From: Actinotalea subterranea
GTDB lineage: Bacteria > Actinomycetota > Actinomycetes > Actinomycetales > Cellulomonadaceae
Assembly (NCBI RefSeq): GCF_008364845.1
Contig: NZ_VTTP01000006.1
Coordinates: forward strand, 124,001-188,000
Reading direction: 5' to 3'
DNA: 64,000 nt
In this document: piece by piece, positions 33,560 to 42,098 of the stretch
How positions within the stretch are numbered: position 1 is the first letter of the stretch
Layout of the letters: each line of letters starts with the position of its first letter
The notes under the pieces: model-generated
The model's database searches: none
Seen by the model: only the letters and a program-made list of their open reading frames with translations
What the model was told of the DNA's origin: nothing
Made by a program: the position numbers and the translations under genes

Positions 33560-34392
33560 CCGGCGCGCGCCAGGTGCGCCACCCGGTCGACGGCGTCCCC
33601 GAGCAGGCCGGGCGGGCCGGGCGTGCCGCACCGGTCATCGCGCTGCGCGGCGTCTCGCACAGCTTCGGGGCCGTGCGCGCGCTCGTCGACGTCGACCTCG
33701 ACGTGCACGCGCGCGAGGTCGTCGCGGTGGTCGGCGACAACGGCGCGGGCAAGTCGACGCTCGTCGGCGTCATGTCCGGCGTGCTCGTGCCCGACGCGGG
33801 GGAGGTCGTCGTCGAGGGCCGCGAGATCCAGCTCAGGTCCCCCGGGGTCGCGCGCCAGCTCGGCATCGCGACCGTGTTCCAGGACCTCGCGCTGTGCGAG
33901 GACCTCGACGTCGTGGAGAACATCTTCCTGGGCCAGGAGCTGCGTCGAGGGGCCGCGCTCGACGAGGTCGCCATGGAGCAGCAGGCGTGGCGGCTGCTCG
34001 CGCAGCTCGCGGCGCGCGTGCCGTCCGTCCGGGTCCCCGTCGCGGACCTCTCGGGCGGCCAGCGGCAGGCGGTCGCCATCGCGCGGGCGCTCCTCGGCGA
34101 GCCCCGCGTCCTCGTGCTCGACGAGCCGACGGCGGCCCTGGGCGTCACGCAGACCGCGGAGGTCCTCAACCTCGTCGAGCGCGTGCGGGACCGGGGGTAC
34201 GGCGTGGTCCTCGTGAGCCACAACATGACCGACGTCCAGGCGGTCGCCGACCGCGTCGTCGTCCTGCGGCGGGGGCGCCTCAACGGCGACTTCGACGCGG
34301 AGCGCGCGAGCTACGAGGACATCATCGCCGCCATGACGGGCGCGACCCCCGTGGTCCGACCGCGCGGGCGTGAGCGGGGGGAGAGCGCATGA
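33556..34392 (+). CDS. ATP-binding subunit of CUT2 sugar importer (single-domain XylG-like)
   Basis: This 278-residue ATPase has Walker A GDNGAGKST, Q-loop VFQDLAL, signature LSGGQRQAVAIARAL, Walker B VLVLDEPTAALG and H-loop VSHNM. Classic CUT2 ATPases such as RbsA or XylG fuse two domains (~500 residues). This one has a single domain, so it must dimerise, or lacks the degenerate second half. About 25 extra N-terminal residues precede the fold. GTGA and ATGA overlaps tie it to its neighbours. Confidence 0.93.
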   Translation: MTGARQVRHPVDGVPEQAGRAGRAAPVIALRGVSHSFGAVRALVDVDLDVHAREVVAVVGDNGAGKSTLVGVMSGVLVPDAGEVVVEGREIQLRSPGVARQLGIATVFQDLALCEDLDVVENIFLGQELRRGAALDEVAMEQQAWRLLAQLAARVPSVRVPVADLSGGQRQAVAIARALLGEPRVLVLDEPTAALGVTQTAEVLNLVERVRDRGYGVVLVSHNMTDVQAVADRVVVLRRGRLNGDFDAERASYEDIIAAMTGATPVVRPRGRERGESA

Positions 34393-35624
34393 GCCGGCCC
34401 TCCGCACCGGTCCTGCCCGCCGCCGGCGAGCTCGTGGGCGGCGCGTCGTGGCGCCAGGGCGGGTCGCCGTGGTCGCTCGCGCGGGGCCGTGAGCTGGGCT
34501 CCCTGCCGGTCCTCGTCGCGCTCGTCGTCCTCGCGCTCGTGTTCCAGGCCTTCAACCAGAACTTCCTGTCGCCCGACAACCTCGTGAACCTCACGCTCCA
34601 GTCGGCGACGACGGGCGTCATCACGCTCGGCGTCGTCCTCGTGCTGCTCGTGGGGCAGATCGACCTGTCCGTCGGCGCGGTGAGCGGGCTCGCCGCCGCG
34701 GTCGTCGCGGTCGGGTTCGTGCAGGAGGGCTGGCCTCTCGTGCTCGCGGTCGTCGTCGCCGTCGCGATCGGCGCCGCGTTCGGGGCGGGCTACGGCTGGC
34801 TCTACACGCGCCTGGGCGTGCCCACGTTCGTGATCACGCTCGCGGGCCTGCTCGTGAGCGTGGGCCTGCAGGTCCGCGTGCTGGGTTCCACGGGCTCGAT
34901 CAACCTGCCCTACGAGTCGTGGCTCGTGCGGTTCGCGCAGCAGACGTTCCTGCCCCCGGTGGCCTCCTACGCCGTGGTCGCGGGCGTCGTGCTCCTGTAC
35001 CTCGGCACGCGGCTGGTCGAGCGGCACCGGCGCCTGGCGGCTGAGCTGCCCGCCGCGTCGCTCGGCGCCGTCGGGCTGCGGGCGCTCGTCCTGGCCGTCG
35101 TGCTCGGCGTGCCCACCTGGTACCTGAACCTCAACCGCGGCGTGGGCGCCATGTTCGCGCTCTTCGTCCTGCTCGTCGCGGTCACCGACCTGCTGCTGCG
35201 CCGCACGCGCTGGGGCCGCTCCGTGCGCGCCGTCGGGAGCAACGTCGAGTCCGCCCGACGCGCGGGGTTCGCCGTCCGGCGCGTCTACGTCTCGGTGTTC
35301 ATGGCCTGCACGGGCCTCGCCGCGCTCGGTGGCGTGCTGTCCGCGGGTCGGCTCGCCGCGGCGAACCAGGGCACGGGCGGCTCGGACACCAACCTCACCG
35401 CGATCGCGGCCGCGGTCATCGGCGGCACGAGCCTGTTCGGCGGGCGCGGCAACGCGTGGTCGGCGGTGCTCGGGGTGTTCGTCATCCACTCGATCTCGAG
35501 CGGGCTCACGCTGCTCAACCTCGACAGCTCGATCCGCTACATCGTCACGGGCGTCGTGCTCGCGCTCGCGGTGACCATCGACTCGCTCGGCCGGCGCCGC
35601 ACGGTCACGCAGGCCGCGCGCTGA
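34389..35624 (+). CDS. Permease of CUT2 sugar importer (XylH-like)
   Basis: This 411-residue permease of the BPD_transp_2 family has about ten to twelve helices. Family signatures include FLSPDNLVNLTLQSATTGVI, LLVGQIDLSVGAVSG, the EAA-like RTRWGRSVRAVGSNVESARRAG and AAVIGGTSLFGGRG. It is slightly longer than RbsC and comparable to XylH. It is the last gene of the ROK-xylFGH-like operon, overlapping the ATPase by ATGA. A weak inverted repeat at 35633-35657 may end transcription. Confidence 0.93.
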   Translation: MSRPSAPVLPAAGELVGGASWRQGGSPWSLARGRELGSLPVLVALVVLALVFQAFNQNFLSPDNLVNLTLQSATTGVITLGVVLVLLVGQIDLSVGAVSGLAAAVVAVGFVQEGWPLVLAVVVAVAIGAAFGAGYGWLYTRLGVPTFVITLAGLLVSVGLQVRVLGSTGSINLPYESWLVRFAQQTFLPPVASYAVVAGVVLLYLGTRLVERHRRLAAELPAASLGAVGLRALVLAVVLGVPTWYLNLNRGVGAMFALFVLLVAVTDLLLRRTRWGRSVRAVGSNVESARRAGFAVRRVYVSVFMACTGLAALGGVLSAGRLAAANQGTGGSDTNLTAIAAAVIGGTSLFGGRGNAWSAVLGVFVIHSISSGLTLLNLDSSIRYIVTGVVLALAVTIDSLGRRRTVTQAAR

Positions 35625-35718
35625 CCGTCGCGCGGGCCGTGCGACGGGCGCGGCCCGGGGGCCGGCCGGCGTGGCCGGCGTCGTCGGCGGGCGGTGCGGT
35701 CTGGGCGGCCGTCCGGCG

Positions 35719-36570
35719 TCAGCGGAAGACGATCGTGCGGTGGCCGTCGAGCAGCACCCGGTGCTCGGCGTGCCACCGGACGGCGCGGGCCAGCGCCCGC
35801 CGCTCCACGTCCTGGCCGAGCGCGACGAGGTCCTCGACCCGCTTGGAGTGGTCGACCCGCTCGACGTCCTGCTCGATGATCGGGCCCTCGTCGAGGTCGC
35901 CCGTCACGTAGTGGGCGGTCGCGCCGATGAGCTTGACGCCGCGGTCGTGCGCCTGCGCGTAGGGTCGGGCGCCCTTGAAGCTGGGCAGGAACGAGTGGTG
36001 GATGTTGATGATCCGGCCGCTGAGGGTGCGGCACAGGTCGTCGGAGAGGATCTGCATGTAGCGGGCCAGGACGACGAGCTCGGCGTCGAGCCCGGAGACC
36101 AGGTCGAGGAGCTGCTGCTCCGCCTGCGCCTTGGTGTCCCGCGTGACGGGGACGTGGTGGAACGGGATGCCGTAGAACTCGGCGACGCCCGCGAGGGCCG
36201 TGTGGTTGGACACGACGGCGACGATCTCGACGGGGAGGCCCTCGGACTGCTGCCGGAAGAGCAGGTCGTGCAGGCAGTGCGCGGCCGTGGAGACCATGAC
36301 GACCGTGCGCATGCGCCGGCCGACGACGTCGAGCTGCCACGTCATCGAGAACTCGGCGGCGAGCGCCTCGATCGCCTGCGCCAGGACCTCGCGCGGCGCG
36401 GCCGCCTCGACCTGGACGCGCATGAAGAACAGGCCGCTCAGCGGGTCGCCGAACTGCTGGGACTCGGTGATGTTGCCGCCGTGCCGTGCGAGCAGGCCCG
36501 CGACGGCGTGCACGATCCCGGGACGGTCGGGGCAGGACAGGCTCAGGACCCAGTGCGTGGTCTCGCTCAC
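35719..36570 (-). CDS. purU: Formyltetrahydrofolate deformylase
   Basis: This 283-residue enzyme hydrolyses 10-formyl-THF to formate and THF, balancing the one-carbon pool. The N-terminal ACT domain (residues 1-85; WVLSLSCPDRPGIVHAVAGLLARHGGNI) senses metabolites such as glycine or methionine. The C-terminal hydrolase domain carries the Asn-His active site NIHHSFLPSFKGARPY and GATAHYVTGDLDEGPIIEQ. TAGCCT lies eight bases before the GTG, so the leader is at most a few bases. It acts on the same cofactor as purN, purH, glyA and folD in this window. Confidence 0.96.
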   Translation of the reverse strand: MSETTHWVLSLSCPDRPGIVHAVAGLLARHGGNITESQQFGDPLSGLFFMRVQVEAAAPREVLAQAIEALAAEFSMTWQLDVVGRRMRTVVMVSTAAHCLHDLLFRQQSEGLPVEIVAVVSNHTALAGVAEFYGIPFHHVPVTRDTKAQAEQQLLDLVSGLDAELVVLARYMQILSDDLCRTLSGRIINIHHSFLPSFKGARPYAQAHDRGVKLIGATAHYVTGDLDEGPIIEQDVERVDHSKRVEDLVALGQDVERRALARAVRWHAEHRVLLDGHRTIVFR

Positions 36571-36709
36571 GAGCCCTGAGGCTACCGGCGGCGCGTGCGG
36601 GCCGTGGCCGGCGTCCGGGCCACGCCCGGGTCGCGCCCGGGCAGGCGTCGCCGTCTCGCCAGCGGAGCGTCGGTCGCGGTGGTCCCCGCGGCGATGGGAC
36701 GATGGCGCC
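36571..36709. promoter_or_regulatory. Divergent promoter region of purU and the GNAT gene
   Basis: On the minus strand TAGCCT (36584 to 36579) lies eight bases before the purU GTG. On the plus strand GACGAT (36698-36703) lies exactly six bases before the GNAT ATG. No other conserved element was recognised between them. Confidence 0.45.
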
Positions 36710-37225
36710 ATGAGCGCGCCCGAGGTGAGGATCGACGTCGTCGAGGACACGGTGGCCGGCGAGCTGCTCACGGTCCGCAAGGCCGCGTTCGTCAGCGAGG
36801 CGCAGCTGTACGACGACCCGCACATCCCGCCGCTGACCCAGACGCTCGAGGAGCTGCGCGCGGACCTCGCGGACCCCGCGGTCATCACGCTCGGCGCCTG
36901 GCTCGGGCACCGCCTCGTCGGCTCGATCCGCGTGGGCGTCGAGGGGGCGAAGGCGACGCTCGGACGCCTCGCCGTGGTCCCCGACCTCCAGGGGCAGGGG
37001 ATCGGCACCCAGCTCCTGCTCGCCGTCCCTGAGCGTCTGCCGGCGGACATCGCCGAGGTGTGGGTCTTCACGGGTCGCGACTCGGTGCAGAACCTGGCGA
37101 TGTACGCGAAGCACGGCTACGAGCACGAGTACGACCAGGCCGCGGGCGACCTGACGTACGCGTACCTGCGCAAGATCCTCGGGGACGACCCGGAGCCCCA
37201 GCCGGACGTCCGCCCCGTCTCCTGA
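36710..37225 (+). CDS. GNAT-family N-acetyltransferase
   Basis: This 171-residue acyl-CoA-dependent transferase has the acetyl-CoA pyrophosphate loop LAVVPDLQGQGIGTQLL (motif A) and the C-terminal NLAMYAKHGYEHEY (motif B). The substrate is unknown. ATG 36710 was chosen by the GACGAT-N6 leaderless signature. Its stop lies in the first unit of an 18-base tandem repeat. Confidence 0.9.
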   Translation: MSAPEVRIDVVEDTVAGELLTVRKAAFVSEAQLYDDPHIPPLTQTLEELRADLADPAVITLGAWLGHRLVGSIRVGVEGAKATLGRLAVVPDLQGQGIGTQLLLAVPERLPADIAEVWVFTGRDSVQNLAMYAKHGYEHEYDQAAGDLTYAYLRKILGDDPEPQPDVRPVS

Positions 37226-37268
37226 CCGCCGCCGGTCTCCTGACCGCGGCCCGTCTCCTGACCGCAGC
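37215..37268. repeat. 18-bp tandem repeat carrying in-frame stop codons
   Basis: Three copies of CCGTCTCCTGACCGCCGC (with one or two changes each) at 37215-37232, 37233-37250 and 37251-37268. The GNAT gene's TGA is in the first copy and recurs in frame in the second and third. Confidence 0.9.
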
Positions 37269-37320
37269 CCCGCCCGTCTGACGCCTGTCCCGGCGGCTGC
37301 CAGTCCTGCCGGGCACGTCC

Positions 37321-37369
37321 TCGGCCCGTCGGGCGACGCGTGGCCGAGGCGCGTCGCCCGACGGGCCGA
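37321..37369. terminator. 20-bp hairpin between the GNAT and aztD-like genes
   Basis: Bases 37321-37340 are an exact reverse complement of 37350-37369, with a nine-base loop (TGGCCGAGG). It lies between convergent stops and should act in both directions. Confidence 0.88.
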
Positions 37370-37414
37370 CCCCGCTGCTGGTGTGCGCGGGAGCTCGTGG
37401 GACGGGTGCTGTCG

Positions 37415-38827
37415 TCAGCCGTTGACGGCGACGATCTCGTTGGGGGTCGCGGGCAGCGAGCCGCTGGCCCACACCTCGCCGGTGACGAGGTCGACCGCGT
37501 GGATCGACTGGGTCGCGGGGTCGGTGACGTACGCGGTCTCGCCGAGGACGGTCATCGCGGGGTGCGGCAGCTGCCACTCCTCGGGCTCCGTCCAGGCGTC
37601 GATGACCGGGTAGCTGACCGTCGGGGTGCCGGTGACGGGGTCGATGACCCACAGGTTCCCGTCCGTGCCCAGCACGAGGGCCTCGCCGGACGGTCCGCGC
37701 CCGACGCCGCGCCAGGTGTAGCTGACGCCGTCGGGCAGGGGCACGACCTGCATGGTCGCGGCGACCGTGTCGATGAGGGAGAGCTGGTCGAGGGCGAGGC
37801 CCTGCTCGGGGTCGGACTTGTAGTCGCCGACGGCGATCGGTGACGCGTCGCTCACGTACTGGTTGCCGATGCGTCCGAAGGCGGCGGGTGCGGCGACCTT
37901 GGTGATCTCGGTCCCGCGGACGAGGAGGACGCCGTCCTCGCAGCCGACGACGACCGTCTCGTCGGACGTGACCGCCTCGCCGTGCACGCCGGGGCAGCTC
38001 TCGTTGCGGGCGACCTCGTCGCGGTTGCGGTCCAGGAGGCGCACGCCGGTGCGTGCCTCCTCGGTGCCCAGCGTGGACACGAGGCGGCCGTCGGACAGCA
38101 GGACGGCGACGCCGTGGTGCACGTCCAGGGAGGTGAGCTCCTCGACGACGAGAGCGGCCTCGTCGTGCCCGGCCTCGTCGTGGTCGGCGGCCTCGTCGGC
38201 GTGCTCGTCCTCGCCCTCGTCGGCGTGCTCGCCGTGGGCGTGCCCGGTGAGCGCGGCCGGGTCGATGACGGTGATGTCACCGGTCCCGTCGTCGAACAGG
38301 ACGGTGCGGTCGCCGTGGGGCACCACGTGGGCGGGCGTCTCGGCAGGGATCACGGTGCCGGTCAGGTGCGGCTCGCCGACGTAGTGGTGGGCGTGGTCGC
38401 CGTGCGCCTCGCTCCAAGCCCCCGTGTCCAGGACGTGCCAGCCGGCGTTGGTCGCGGTGTGCGCGACGAGCACGTGGCGGTCGTCGCCGGCGGCGCTGAT
38501 GCGGTTGAAGCCCTCGAGCTCGAGGTCCGCGACGACCTCGAGGGTCAGCGCGTCGAGGACGAGGAGGCCGCCGTCGTAGGTGAGCGCGACGCGCGGCTGG
38601 GCGGTCGCGGACTCCTCGGCCGCCGACGCGGTCTCCTCGGACTCCTGCGCGACGGAGGCCTCGGCCGTGTCCTGGTCGGGCTCGACGGGGGTCTGCGCGC
38701 ACGCGGCGAGGACGAGTGCGGGCAGGAGGAGCGCGGGGACGACGGCGAGGCCGCGGCGGGTGGACGGGTGCGCCGCGGCGCGGCCGGGCAGGGGGCGGGG
38801 TGACGGGATCCGGGTGCGGAGGTTCAT
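37415..38827 (-). CDS. aztD: Zinc metallochaperone AztD-like lipoprotein
   Basis: This 470-residue exported lipoprotein (LVLAAC lipobox, preceded by an Arg-rich start) has a beta-propeller-like body with repeated blades (ALTYDGGLLVLDALTLEVVADLEL, GVAVLLSDGRLVSTLG, NLWVIDPVTGTP). A His/Asp/Glu-rich loop lies near residues 195-225 (HAHGEHADEGEDEHADEAAD), and HGDHAHHYVGEPH lies earlier. AztD proteins hand zinc to the AztC binding protein of a zinc importer; no aztABC is in the window. A Zur/Fur-like palindrome overlies the promoter, supporting induction by zinc shortage. TAGCCT lies eight bases before the ATG. Confidence 0.85.
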   Translation of the reverse strand: MNLRTRIPSPRPLPGRAAAHPSTRRGLAVVPALLLPALVLAACAQTPVEPDQDTAEASVAQESEETASAAEESATAQPRVALTYDGGLLVLDALTLEVVADLELEGFNRISAAGDDRHVLVAHTATNAGWHVLDTGAWSEAHGDHAHHYVGEPHLTGTVIPAETPAHVVPHGDRTVLFDDGTGDITVIDPAALTGHAHGEHADEGEDEHADEAADHDEAGHDEAALVVEELTSLDVHHGVAVLLSDGRLVSTLGTEEARTGVRLLDRNRDEVARNESCPGVHGEAVTSDETVVVGCEDGVLLVRGTEITKVAAPAAFGRIGNQYVSDASPIAVGDYKSDPEQGLALDQLSLIDTVAATMQVVPLPDGVSYTWRGVGRGPSGEALVLGTDGNLWVIDPVTGTPTVSYPVIDAWTEPEEWQLPHPAMTVLGETAYVTDPATQSIHAVDLVTGEVWASGSLPATPNEIVAVNG

Positions 38828-38835
38828 GGAGGTGG

Positions 38836-38865
38836 AGGCTAGATGCAGATGAGAATCATTTGCAA
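38836..38865 (-). promoter_or_regulatory. aztD promoter with Zur/Fur-type palindrome
   Basis: TTGCAA (38865 to 38860), 18 bases, TAGCCT (38841 to 38836) form the promoter. The 21-base near-perfect palindrome TGCAGATGAGAATCATTTGCA (38844-38864) covers the -35 and spacer. Its core ATGA-N3-TCAT matches metal-uptake regulator boxes. Zur is preferred over Fur because the downstream gene is a zinc chaperone. Confidence 0.75.
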
Positions 38866-38947
38866 GTAGCGTCGTCGTGGCGGGCCCGGGGGTGCCGTGG
38901 TCGAGTCCCGGGGTCCGGGACGCGCCGCCTCGTGGGCGCCCAGCACT

Positions 38948-39050
38948 TGCTACGCTGGGCCGGGTCGCGACTGGCGAAGGGTGGGTCACCACCGGGGAGC
39001 GACGGCCGAAAGGCACAGCAGCAGACTTCGGGTCGTACGCCTGGGCCCCG
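38948..39050 (+). promoter_or_regulatory. ZTP (pfl) riboswitch upstream of glyA-folD
   Basis: An extended -10 (TGCTACGCT, 38948-38956) is followed by the aptamer at about 38961-39050. GGTCGC, GACTGGCG, CACCACCGGGGAGCGAC form the first domain. A GGCCGAAAGGC mini-hairpin occupies the linker, and the second hairpin carries CGCCTGGG (39038-39045). It is the same motif as upstream of purH, with a longer linker. About 70 bases separate the aptamer from the glyA ATG and its GAGGAG site. Folate one-carbon genes are known ZTP targets. Confidence 0.9.
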
Positions 39051-39122
39051 GTCACCACACCGCGTGTGCGTGCCCGGACAGACCCGGGACCACCACCACA
39101 CTGCTGATGCGCGAGGAGAGCG

Positions 39123-40403
39123 ATGAGCTCCGAGAACGTCATGGACCAGTCCCTGTCCGAGCTCGACCCGGAGATCGCCGCCGTCCTCGACGGCGAGCTG
39201 GCACGCCAGCGCGGGACGCTCGAGATGATCGCGAGCGAGAACTTCGTGCCCCGCGCCGTCCTGCAGGCCCAGGGGTCGGTCCTCACCAACAAGTACGCCG
39301 AGGGCTACCCGGGCAAGCGCTACTACGGCGGCTGCGAGCAGGTCGACATCGCGGAGAACCTCGCGATCGCGCGCGCCAAGGACCTCTTCGGTGCCGAGCA
39401 CGCGAACGTCCAGCCGCACTCCGGTGCCCAGGCCAACGCGGCCGTGCTGCACGCCCTCGCGTCGCCCGGCGACCGCATCCTCGGCCTCGAGCTCGCGCAC
39501 GGCGGTCACCTGACCCATGGCATGAAGCTCAACTTCTCGGGCAAGCTCTACGAGGTCTCCGCGTACGGCGTCGACCCCCAGACGTACCGGGTCGACATGG
39601 ACGTGGTGCGCGCCGCCGCCCTCGAGAGCCGTCCGCGCGTCATCATCGCCGGCTGGTCCGCCTACCCCCGTCAGCTCGACTTCGAGGCGTTCGCGTCGAT
39701 CGCCCAGGAGGTCGACGCGGCCCTGTGGGTCGACATGGCGCACTTCGCGGGCCTCGTCGCGGCCGGCCTGCACCCGAGCCCCGTGCCGCACGCCGACGTC
39801 GTGTCCTCGACGGTCCACAAGACCATCGGTGGCCCCCGGTCCGGCTTCATCCTCAGCCGCGGCGACCTCGGCAAGAAGATCGACTCCGCGGTGTTCCCCG
39901 GCCAGCAGGGCGGGCCGCTCATGCACGTCGTCGCCGCCAAGGCCGTCGCGTTCAAGATCGCCGCGACCGAGGGGTTCCGCGACCGCCAGCAGCGGACCCT
40001 CGACGGCGCGCGCATCCTCGCCGAGCGGCTGTCGGCGCCCGACGTCGCCGGTGCCGGCGTCTCGGTGCTGACCGGCGGGACCGACGTGCACCTCGTCCTC
40101 GTCGACCTGCGGGCCTCCGACCTCGACGGGCAGCAGGCCGAGGACCTGCTGCACCGCGCCGGGATCACCGTCAACCGCAACGCCGTCCCCTTCGACCCGC
40201 GCCCGCCGCGCGTGACGTCCGGCCTGCGGATCGGCACGCCGGCGCTCGCGACCCGCGGCTTCGGCGAGACGGAGTTCCGCGAGGTGGCCGACATCATCGC
40301 GACGGCTCTCGTGGGTGGCCAGGGCGCCGACGTCGACGCGCTCGCGGCCAGGGTCGCGCGGCTCACCGACGCCTTCCCGCTCTACCCCGGCCTCCAGCAG
40401 TGA
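39123..40403 (+). CDS. glyA: Serine hydroxymethyltransferase
   Basis: This 426-residue PLP enzyme interconverts serine and glycine and loads one-carbon units onto THF. The N-terminus reads [20 protein letters not shown], with [35 protein letters not shown] cut by family-typical blocks. The PLP lysine is K233 in [13 protein letters not shown]. The C-terminal R-rich part ([21 protein letters not shown]) is standard. GAGGAG precedes the ATG. folD follows, so one riboswitch controls both. Confidence 0.97.
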   Translation: MSSENVMDQSLSELDPEIAAVLDGELARQRGTLEMIASENFVPRAVLQAQGSVLTNKYAEGYPGKRYYGGCEQVDIAENLAIARAKDLFGAEHANVQPHSGAQANAAVLHALASPGDRILGLELAHGGHLTHGMKLNFSGKLYEVSAYGVDPQTYRVDMDVVRAAALESRPRVIIAGWSAYPRQLDFEAFASIAQEVDAALWVDMAHFAGLVAAGLHPSPVPHADVVSSTVHKTIGGPRSGFILSRGDLGKKIDSAVFPGQQGGPLMHVVAAKAVAFKIAATEGFRDRQQRTLDGARILAERLSAPDVAGAGVSVLTGGTDVHLVLVDLRASDLDGQQAEDLLHRAGITVNRNAVPFDPRPPRVTSGLRIGTPALATRGFGETEFREVADIIATALVGGQGADVDALAARVARLTDAFPLYPGLQQ

Positions 40404-40429
40404 CGGCAGCGGCCGGGGAGGGCGCGGGC

Positions 40430-41401
40430 ATGACCGACGGCGCCGTCCGGGTGCCCGTCGACGACGCGCTCCCGCACGGTGCGGCCGGCGCGGCCGAGAC
40501 GGCGAGCCCGACGGGCGAGGCGCGCCTCCTCGACGGCAAGGCGACGGCGGCCGCGATCAAGGCGGAGCTCACGCTGCGCGTGGCGGGGCTGCGGGAGCGC
40601 GGCGTCGTGCCCGGCCTCGGGACCGTGCTCGTGGGCGAGGACCCGGGCTCGCAGGCGTACGTCGCGGGCAAGCACCGGGACTGCGCCGAGGTGGGCATCG
40701 CGTCGATCCGCGAGGACCTCCCGGCGAGCGCCTCCCAGGCGGACGTCGAGGCGGCCGTCGACCGGCTCAACGCCGACCCCGCCTGCACCGGGTACATCGT
40801 CCAGCTGCCGCTGCCGAAGGGCATCGACGTCAACGCGGTCCTCGAGCGGATCGACCCCGCCAAGGACGCCGACGGCCTGCACCCGACCAACCTCGGGCGC
40901 CTCGTGCTGCGCGTCAACGAGCCGATCGACTCGCCGCTCCCGTGCACGCCGCGGGGCATCCTCGAGCTGCTCGGTCGGTACGGGATCAGCGTCAACGGCA
41001 GCCACGTCGTCGTCCTGGGGCGCGGCACGACAGTCGGCCGGTCCATCGGCCTGCTCCTGACCCGCCGCGAGCACAACGCGACGGTGACGCTCACGCACAC
41101 CGGGACGCGCGACCTGCTCGCGCACCTGCGGACGGCCGACGTGATCGTCGCCGCGGCCGGCGTGCCGGGCATCGTGCGGGCGCAGGACGTCAAGCCGGGT
41201 GCCGTGGTGCTCGACGTCGGCGTGTCCCGGACAGTCGACGAGGGTACCGGGCGCACCCGGCTGGTCGGCGACGTCGACCCGGGGGTGCGCGCGGTGGCCG
41301 GGTGGCTGTCGCCCAACCCGGGTGGTGTCGGGCCGATGACGCGCGCGATGCTGCTCAGCAACGTGGTCGACGCGGCCGAGCGGGCCGTCGGCCTCGCCTG
41401 A
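40430..41401 (+). CDS. folD: Methylene-THF dehydrogenase/cyclohydrolase
   Basis: This 323-residue bifunctional enzyme converts 5,10-methylene-THF to 10-formyl-THF, using NADP. The catalytic Tyr/Lys region appears as [18 protein letters not shown], followed by [23 protein letters not shown] and the NADP fold [32 protein letters not shown] is near the end. ATG 40430 was chosen because GGGGAGGG sits seven bases upstream. A GTG at 40400 that overlaps the glyA stop (GTGA) is an alternative adding ten residues. Either way there is an extra ~30-residue start compared with most FolD. Confidence 0.96.
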   Translation: MTDGAVRVPVDDALPHGAAGAAETASPTGEARLLDGKATAAAIKAELTLRVAGLRERGVVPGLGTVLVGEDPGSQAYVAGKHRDCAEVGIASIREDLPASASQADVEAAVDRLNADPACTGYIVQLPLPKGIDVNAVLERIDPAKDADGLHPTNLGRLVLRVNEPIDSPLPCTPRGILELLGRYGISVNGSHVVVLGRGTTVGRSIGLLLTRREHNATVTLTHTGTRDLLAHLRTADVIVAAAGVPGIVRAQDVKPGAVVLDVGVSRTVDEGTGRTRLVGDVDPGVRAVAGWLSPNPGGVGPMTRAMLLSNVVDAAERAVGLA

Positions 41402-41459
41402 GGTCTCGGCGCGCGGCGGCCCGTCGTGCGGGCGTCGTCCGTGCCCGGTGGAGGACCAG

Positions 41460-41494
41460 CGCGCCGCACCCCGATGAGTTCGGGGTGCGGCGCG
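41460..41494 (+). terminator. 15-bp hairpin after folD
   Basis: CGCGCCGCACCCCGA (41460-41474) pairs exactly with TCGGGGTGCGGCGCG (41480-41494) across a five-base loop, 58 bases after the folD stop. Confidence 0.82.
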
Positions 41495-41540
41495 GGTCTG
41501 AACCGGGGACAGCAGGACGCACCGAGCGAAGGAGAGCGCC

Positions 41541-42020
41541 ATGGGATCCGTACGCCCGTACCTCTGGTTCCACAAGGACGCCGAGAAGGCCGCCGACTTC
41601 TACGTCTCGGTGATCCCGAACTCCTCGGTCACGCGGGTGGTGCCCGCGCCGCCGGGGACGCCCGACGTCGAGGAGGACTCCGCGTTCCTCGTGGACTTCG
41701 TCCTCGACGGCATGCCCGTGACGGCGATGAACGCCGGCCCGACCTTCACGCTCGACGAGGCGTTCTCGATGTGCCTCGAGTGCGACGGGCAGGCCGAGGT
41801 CGACCACTACTGGGAGGCGCTCGTCGCCGGCGGCGGTGAGCACAGCCAGTGCGGCTGGCTCAAGGACCGGTTCGGCCTGTCCTGGCAGGTCACGCCGAAG
41901 CAGCTCGACGAGATCATGGGCGGTCCTGACGAGGCCGGTGTCGCGCGTGCGATGCAGGCGATGCTGGGCATGCAGAAGCTCGACATCGCTGCGCTGCAGG
42001 CCGCCTACGACGGCACCTGA
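41541..42020 (+). CDS. VOC-superfamily protein (PhnB/3-demethylubiquinone methyltransferase-like)
   Basis: This 159-residue protein has paired beta-alpha-beta-beta-beta modules: PYLWFHKDAEKAADFYVSVIPNSSV at the start, and QCGWLKDRFGLSWQVTPKQLDEIMGG in the second half. It closely resembles the widespread PhnB-like VOC family, whose substrate is generally unknown. AGCGAAGGAGAG precedes the ATG. It stands alone between the folD terminator and exonuclease III. Confidence 0.92.
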   Translation: MGSVRPYLWFHKDAEKAADFYVSVIPNSSVTRVVPAPPGTPDVEEDSAFLVDFVLDGMPVTAMNAGPTFTLDEAFSMCLECDGQAEVDHYWEALVAGGGEHSQCGWLKDRFGLSWQVTPKQLDEIMGGPDEAGVARAMQAMLGMQKLDIAALQAAYDGT

Positions 42021-42098
42021 GGGTCCCGCGGGCCGCCCGGGCCGCCCGGCCCGGCACCCGTGGCCCGCGATGTGGGTGGCGTGGGGTTCAATCGTCCG

